Below are positions 4,752 through 7,013 of a stretch of DNA of 7,013 nucleotides, in pieces. This DNA comes from Methanobacteriota archaeon (lineage in GTDB: Archaea; Thermoplasmatota; Thermoplasmata; RBG-16-68-12). The stretch is taken from contig VBLU01000047.1 of assembly GCA_005879065.1 (NCBI GenBank), positions 1 through 7,013 on the forward strand. The letters are read 5' to 3'. How positions within the stretch are numbered: position 1 is the stretch's first letter; each line of letters starts with the position of its first letter. The notes beneath the pieces are model-generated. The model was not told where the DNA came from. It was given only the letters and a program-made list of their open reading frames with translations, and searched no databases. A program made the translations under genes and the position numbers.

Positions 4752-5543
4752 GTGGCGAACACGGAACGCTGTCCGATTTGCAACGTCGCCGTGAAGCCGG
4801 AGAACCTCCCGCGTCATCTGAACGACATCCATCCGCGGCATCCGGACATGCCGCGGTTTCGAGACGAACTCAAGGCCGAACTCGGGCGAAATGCCCCGCG
4901 AAACGCGGCCCGCCCCTTTCGCATCCGGAAGATCCATGTGGCCGTCGTCCTGGTGATCGTCGTCATCGGCGTTGGAGCGTACTACGTTTCCTTCCCTCGT
5001 GAACCGTCTGGGGACAAGGTGCTCACCTACTGTGGCGCCGAAGGTATCGTCATGCATTACCACACTCTCCTCGTAATCAATTACAATGGCGTCCAGGAAC
5101 ATCTGCCTGGCGAACCCCCAGGCGAATCGGGATACATTGGATTCCTGCCGCAAGATACCAGTTCGGCGTACCAATGTCCCGGTGGCGGTTTCCATGCGCT
5201 CCATACCCACGATGGTTCCGGCATCATCCATTGTGAGCTGCCATGGGGAGACGTTACGCCAAACCTGGGCGAGTTCTTCACGATCTGGGGCCAGCCGCTC
5301 TCATCTGGGGGAGCGTGGATCTTTTCCGGGAGTGTATCGGCCAAGGTCGTCGACATGGATGCCCACACGACAACGGACTACTCTTCGAATCCCGCCTCCA
5401 TTCCGTTCGACCACCCTGCCGGCGGTCCTTACTCGAACCCCTACTCGATTCCGCAAAACCTGATCTTCTACGGGCAATACGGCAATGGCCAATCCAGCGG
5501 ATTCTTCGCAGGCGAAGTCGTCTACCTGAACATTACGGCCTAA
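4752..5543 (+). CDS. Membrane-anchored zinc-finger protein with extracytoplasmic His-rich LHTHD domain
   Basis: The 263-residue protein (GTG start) has three parts. Residues 7-27 form a C2H2-like finger (C7-x2-C10-x11-H22-x4-H27) in a basic, Pro-rich cytoplasmic segment. Residues about 62-81 are one membrane helix (VAVVLVIVVIGVGAYYVSF), preceded by RIRK, which predicts N-in, C-out. The outer domain carries MHYHTLLVINYNGVQEHLPG (101-120), ALHTHDGSGIIHCE (149-162) and NLGEFFTIWGQPL (171-183). I recall the outer motifs, H-x-H-x-L…NG, LHTHD-x-SG-x-IH-x-E and LGxFFxxWGxPL, from uncharacterised secreted or anchored archaeal and actinobacterial proteins. Clustered His suggests metal binding, possibly copper, as inference. 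Cysteines C94, C142 and C161 lie outside and could form a disulfide. The Tyr/Asn/Gly-rich end (about 220-262) looks like beta-strands. It is probably monocistronic. Function is unknown. Confidence 0.85.
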   Translation: MANTERCPICNVAVKPENLPRHLNDIHPRHPDMPRFRDELKAELGRNAPRNAARPFRIRKIHVAVVLVIVVIGVGAYYVSFPREPSGDKVLTYCGAEGIVMHYHTLLVINYNGVQEHLPGEPPGESGYIGFLPQDTSSAYQCPGGGFHALHTHDGSGIIHCELPWGDVTPNLGEFFTIWGQPLSSGGAWIFSGSVSAKVVDMDAHTTTDYSSNPASIPFDHPAGGPYSNPYSIPQNLIFYGQYGNGQSSGFFAGEVVYLNITA

Positions 5544-5619
5544 ACCGGTTCTCGATGGAGCGTGCCGGGAGCCGGCCGTAGGTGCGGCTTCAAGGCCCAG
5601 CCGCAGAAACTTTCCGCTG

Positions 5620-5826
5620 GCAGTCGCGTGGCACACCCTCCCGTCGTGGTACGTCATCTCCGGGAAGGACTTGATCATCGATCCGGCCGAGCAACGGTTC
5701 ATGGAGCAACGGGCGGGGGCGACGACCATCGAGTTCCCCGCGGCGAGCCACGCGGGAGGAATCACCCACTACGCGACTGGATTCGCGAAGCTGATCGAGG
5801 AGGCCGTACAGGAGACGGCTGATTGA
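5620..5826 (+). pseudogene. C-terminal remnant of an alpha/beta hydrolase
   Basis: From about 5620 to TGA 5824-5826 the frame reads AVAWHTLPSWYVISGKDL, then IIDPAEQRFMEQRAGATTIE, FPAASHAGG and AKLIEEAVQE. This is the C-terminus of an alpha/beta hydrolase subfamily in which AWKxxPSWYLVxxxDxxIPPxxQRxMAxRxGATxxExxxSH is conserved. The Asp of GKDL and the His of ASHA would supply the acid and the catalytic histidine. Such enzymes are about 230-280 residues long. The nucleophile GxSxG region and everything before it are missing, and no ATG/GTG/TTG with a ribosome site opens this frame before AVAW. Only about 68 residues survive, with the preceding gene's stop (5543) 76 nt upstream. It is best read as a decayed or truncated gene. 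It could in theory be a short expressed ORF, but nothing supports that. Family identity is by recollection of the motif. Confidence 0.72.
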
Positions 5827-5840
5827 CGGGGCCGGGTTCG

Positions 5841-5858
5841 ACCAAAACCCTTTACGTC
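5841..5858 (+). promoter_or_regulatory. Probable promoter of the peroxiredoxin–DsbA operon
   Basis: ACCAAAACCCTTTACGTC resembles the rpl44e promoter (AACCCTTTAATAC): A-rich BRE, then a TTTA-containing TATA element. It predicts a transcript start near 5878-5882 and a leader of about 55 nt. The leader contains a five-codon open frame (ATG 5918 to TAA) and AAGGTC (5920-5925), the closest thing to a ribosome-binding site before the ATG at 5937. Confidence 0.4.
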
Positions 5859-5936
5859 GCCGAAGATGTTAAGGAGCCGAGCCGGGTACGCAATTGACAA
5901 CCCCCTAGCGGTCGGCGATGAAGGTCAAACGCTAAG

Positions 5937-6437
5937 ATGAAAGAGTTCCAGACGAAAAACCAAAAAGTCTCGCCGTTGAAGCCCGGCACCAAGGCGCCAA
6001 ACTTCACCCTCAAGACGACCCCGGATCAACATGTCTCTCTCCGGGATTTTCTCGGCAGGCCCGTCGTGCTTTGTTTCTATCCCGCGGATTGGAGCCCCGT
6101 CTGCAGCGACCAACTGGGATTGTATGCGCAGTTAATGCCCGAGTTCAGGAAATTCGAAGCCGAGCTCCTCGGAGTCTCCGTCGACGGAGTCTGGAGTCAT
6201 CTGGCGTTTTCGAAGGATCGCAACCTGAACTTTCCCCTCCTGTCCGACTTCGACCCCAAAGGGGCCATCTCCCGGACATACGGCGTCTTCACCGAACGCA
6301 ACGGCGAATCGGCGCGGGCGCTCTTCGTGATCGATCCGAAGGGAATCATCCGATGGAGCTACCTCTCACCGGACGGTGTCAATCCGGGGGCTGACGGAAT
6401 CCTTTCCGCACTAGAGAAACTCAAATCACCCGGCTAA
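5937..6437 (+). CDS. Peroxiredoxin (AhpC/TSA family), single catalytic Cys
   Basis: The 166-residue cytosolic protein has no signal peptide. It has a thioredoxin-fold peroxiredoxin core: GTKAPNFTL (17-25), RPVVLCFYPADWSPVCSDQ (41-59, PxxxSxxC with peroxidatic C56), ELLGVSVDGVW (76-86), FPLLSDFDPKG, and SARALFVIDPKGIIRWSY, which supplies the conserved Arg. It would reduce H2O2 or organic peroxides through C56. The only other cysteine, C46, lies on the core strand before the active site and is not in a usual resolving position. It therefore looks like a 1-Cys enzyme needing an external thiol, plausibly the DsbA-like protein 11 nt downstream. Relatives I recall from soil bacteria read YPADWSPVC followed by GVWCH; here that Cys is S87. 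Operon partnership and bacterial origin are inference. Confidence 0.9.
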   Translation: MKEFQTKNQKVSPLKPGTKAPNFTLKTTPDQHVSLRDFLGRPVVLCFYPADWSPVCSDQLGLYAQLMPEFRKFEAELLGVSVDGVWSHLAFSKDRNLNFPLLSDFDPKGAISRTYGVFTERNGESARALFVIDPKGIIRWSYLSPDGVNPGADGILSALEKLKSPG

Positions 6438-6448
6438 GGCGACTGACC

Positions 6449-7000
6449 ATGGCGAAGCAGGATTACCAACCACCGAGATTGACTCTGCCCGTCGGAGAAC
6501 GGGACCACAGCGCAGGGCCGTCCGATGCTCGAATGGTGCTCGTCGAGTACGGGGACTACCAGTGTCCCTACTGTGGGGCAGCCTACCCGATCGTGAAGGA
6601 GGTCCAGAAGCAACTCGGAACGAAGCTGCGGTTCGTCTTCAGAAACTTCCCCATCACCACCTCCCACCCGCAAGCGGAGTGGGCCGCGGAAACGGCGGAG
6701 GCGGCCGCCGCCCAGGGGAGGTTCTGGGAGATGCACGACCTTCTTTACGAGAACCAGGCATCCCTAGGAGACCACGGATTCTTCGCCGAGTACGAGAAGA
6801 AACTCAAGCTGGACGTGAAGCGCCTCGAGCAGGAGGTGGCTCAACATGTCCATCTCGGACGCGTTCGGGAAGATTTCATGAGTGGCGTCAAGAGCGGTGT
6901 CAACGGAACCCCGACGTTCTTCATTGGCGGCGCTCGATACGATGGCTATCCGGGACTTGCTCCTCTGATCGCCGCGCTCGAAAAGGCCGAGAAGGGCTGA
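6449..7000 (+). CDS. DsbA-family thioredoxin-fold protein, cytoplasmic
   Basis: The 183-residue protein has a DsbA-like fold. A thioredoxin strand VLVEYGDYQCPYC carries the active site C39-P-Y-C42. A helical insert (about 70-145) includes AAAQGRFWEMHDLLYENQ, and VNGTPTFFIGG holds the cis-proline P155 opposite the active site. There is no signal peptide or membrane anchor, so it should act in the cytoplasm, unlike periplasmic DsbA. It may reduce or isomerise disulfides, or recycle the peroxiredoxin encoded 11 nt upstream (inference). The sequence RDHSAGPSDARMVLVEYGDY and the conserved EDFMSGVKSGVNGTP closely recall stand-alone or antiporter-fused DsbA domains of soil bacteria. Only two cysteines are present, both in the active site. 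The ATG at 6449 gives the expected N-terminus. Bases 7001-7013 after its stop show nothing. Confidence 0.92.
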   Translation: MAKQDYQPPRLTLPVGERDHSAGPSDARMVLVEYGDYQCPYCGAAYPIVKEVQKQLGTKLRFVFRNFPITTSHPQAEWAAETAEAAAAQGRFWEMHDLLYENQASLGDHGFFAEYEKKLKLDVKRLEQEVAQHVHLGRVREDFMSGVKSGVNGTPTFFIGGARYDGYPGLAPLIAALEKAEKG

Positions 7001-7013
7001 CGGCAACCGCCCC

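Noticed and set aside
4653..5231. Minus-strand frame of 192 codons opposite the LHTHD gene
   Set aside because: No domain, no promoter or ribosome site; the plus-strand protein has clear motifs.
5301..5765. Minus-strand frame spanning the end of the LHTHD gene and the hydrolase remnant
   Set aside because: No recognisable motif and opposite two better supported plus-strand readings.
1..7013. CRISPR array, insertion sequence, integrase or phage genes
   Set aside because: No spaced repeats, transposase or recombinase motifs or long inverted repeats seen on either strand.

Overview
The window looks like a high-GC archaeal chromosome, most probably an uncultured member of Thermoplasmatota. The archaeal call is firm. 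It rests on an unbroken L44e–S27e–aIF2alpha–Nop10–PAC2 gene string, TATA/BRE-type promoters about 25 bp upstream of predicted transcript starts, several leaderless or near-leaderless genes, and a tRNA without an encoded CCA. The phylum call is inference, from the DUF835 protein and its N-terminal helical segment, which I associate with Thermoplasmata. No database search was possible.

Layout: (1) positions 1-164 hold the 3' end of ribose-5-phosphate isomerase A (rpiA, +). It overlaps tail to tail by 17 nt with a small winged-helix regulator (-, 148-471, possibly starting at a CTG at 495). (2) A divergent control region (about 496-732) has an AT-rich TATA element for the regulator, a perfect 10-bp tandem repeat beside it, and a TATA box for the following operon. 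(3) Positions 733-2943 (+) carry the translation/RNP/proteasome operon rpl44e, rps27e, aif2a, nop10 and a PAC2-family chaperone, with gaps from a 4-nt overlap to 6 nt. (4) A DUF835 protein (+, 3072-3773) converges on a six-helix membrane protein (-, 3778-4404) with only 4 bp between stops. (5) tRNA-Glu(UUC) lies at 4509-4583. (6) Positions 4752-5543 (+) encode a membrane-anchored protein with a cytoplasmic C2H2-like zinc finger and an extracytoplasmic histidine-rich LHTHD domain. (7) Positions 5620-5826 hold the C-terminal remnant of an alpha/beta hydrolase. (8) Positions 5937-7000 (+) hold a two-gene redox operon: a peroxiredoxin with one obvious catalytic Cys and a cytoplasmic DsbA/thioredoxin-fold protein with a CPYC motif.

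The left half is conserved core archaeal genome. The operon couples the ribosome (L44e, S27e), initiator-tRNA delivery (aIF2alpha), H/ACA-guided pseudouridylation (Nop10) and proteasome assembly (PAC2). The right half, from about 4600, is accessory. The hydrolase remnant and the Prx–DsbA pair resemble genes I know mainly from soil bacteria and may have been acquired laterally. The least described item is the zinc-finger/TM/LHTHD protein. I see no CRISPR array, insertion sequence, phage gene or defence system.
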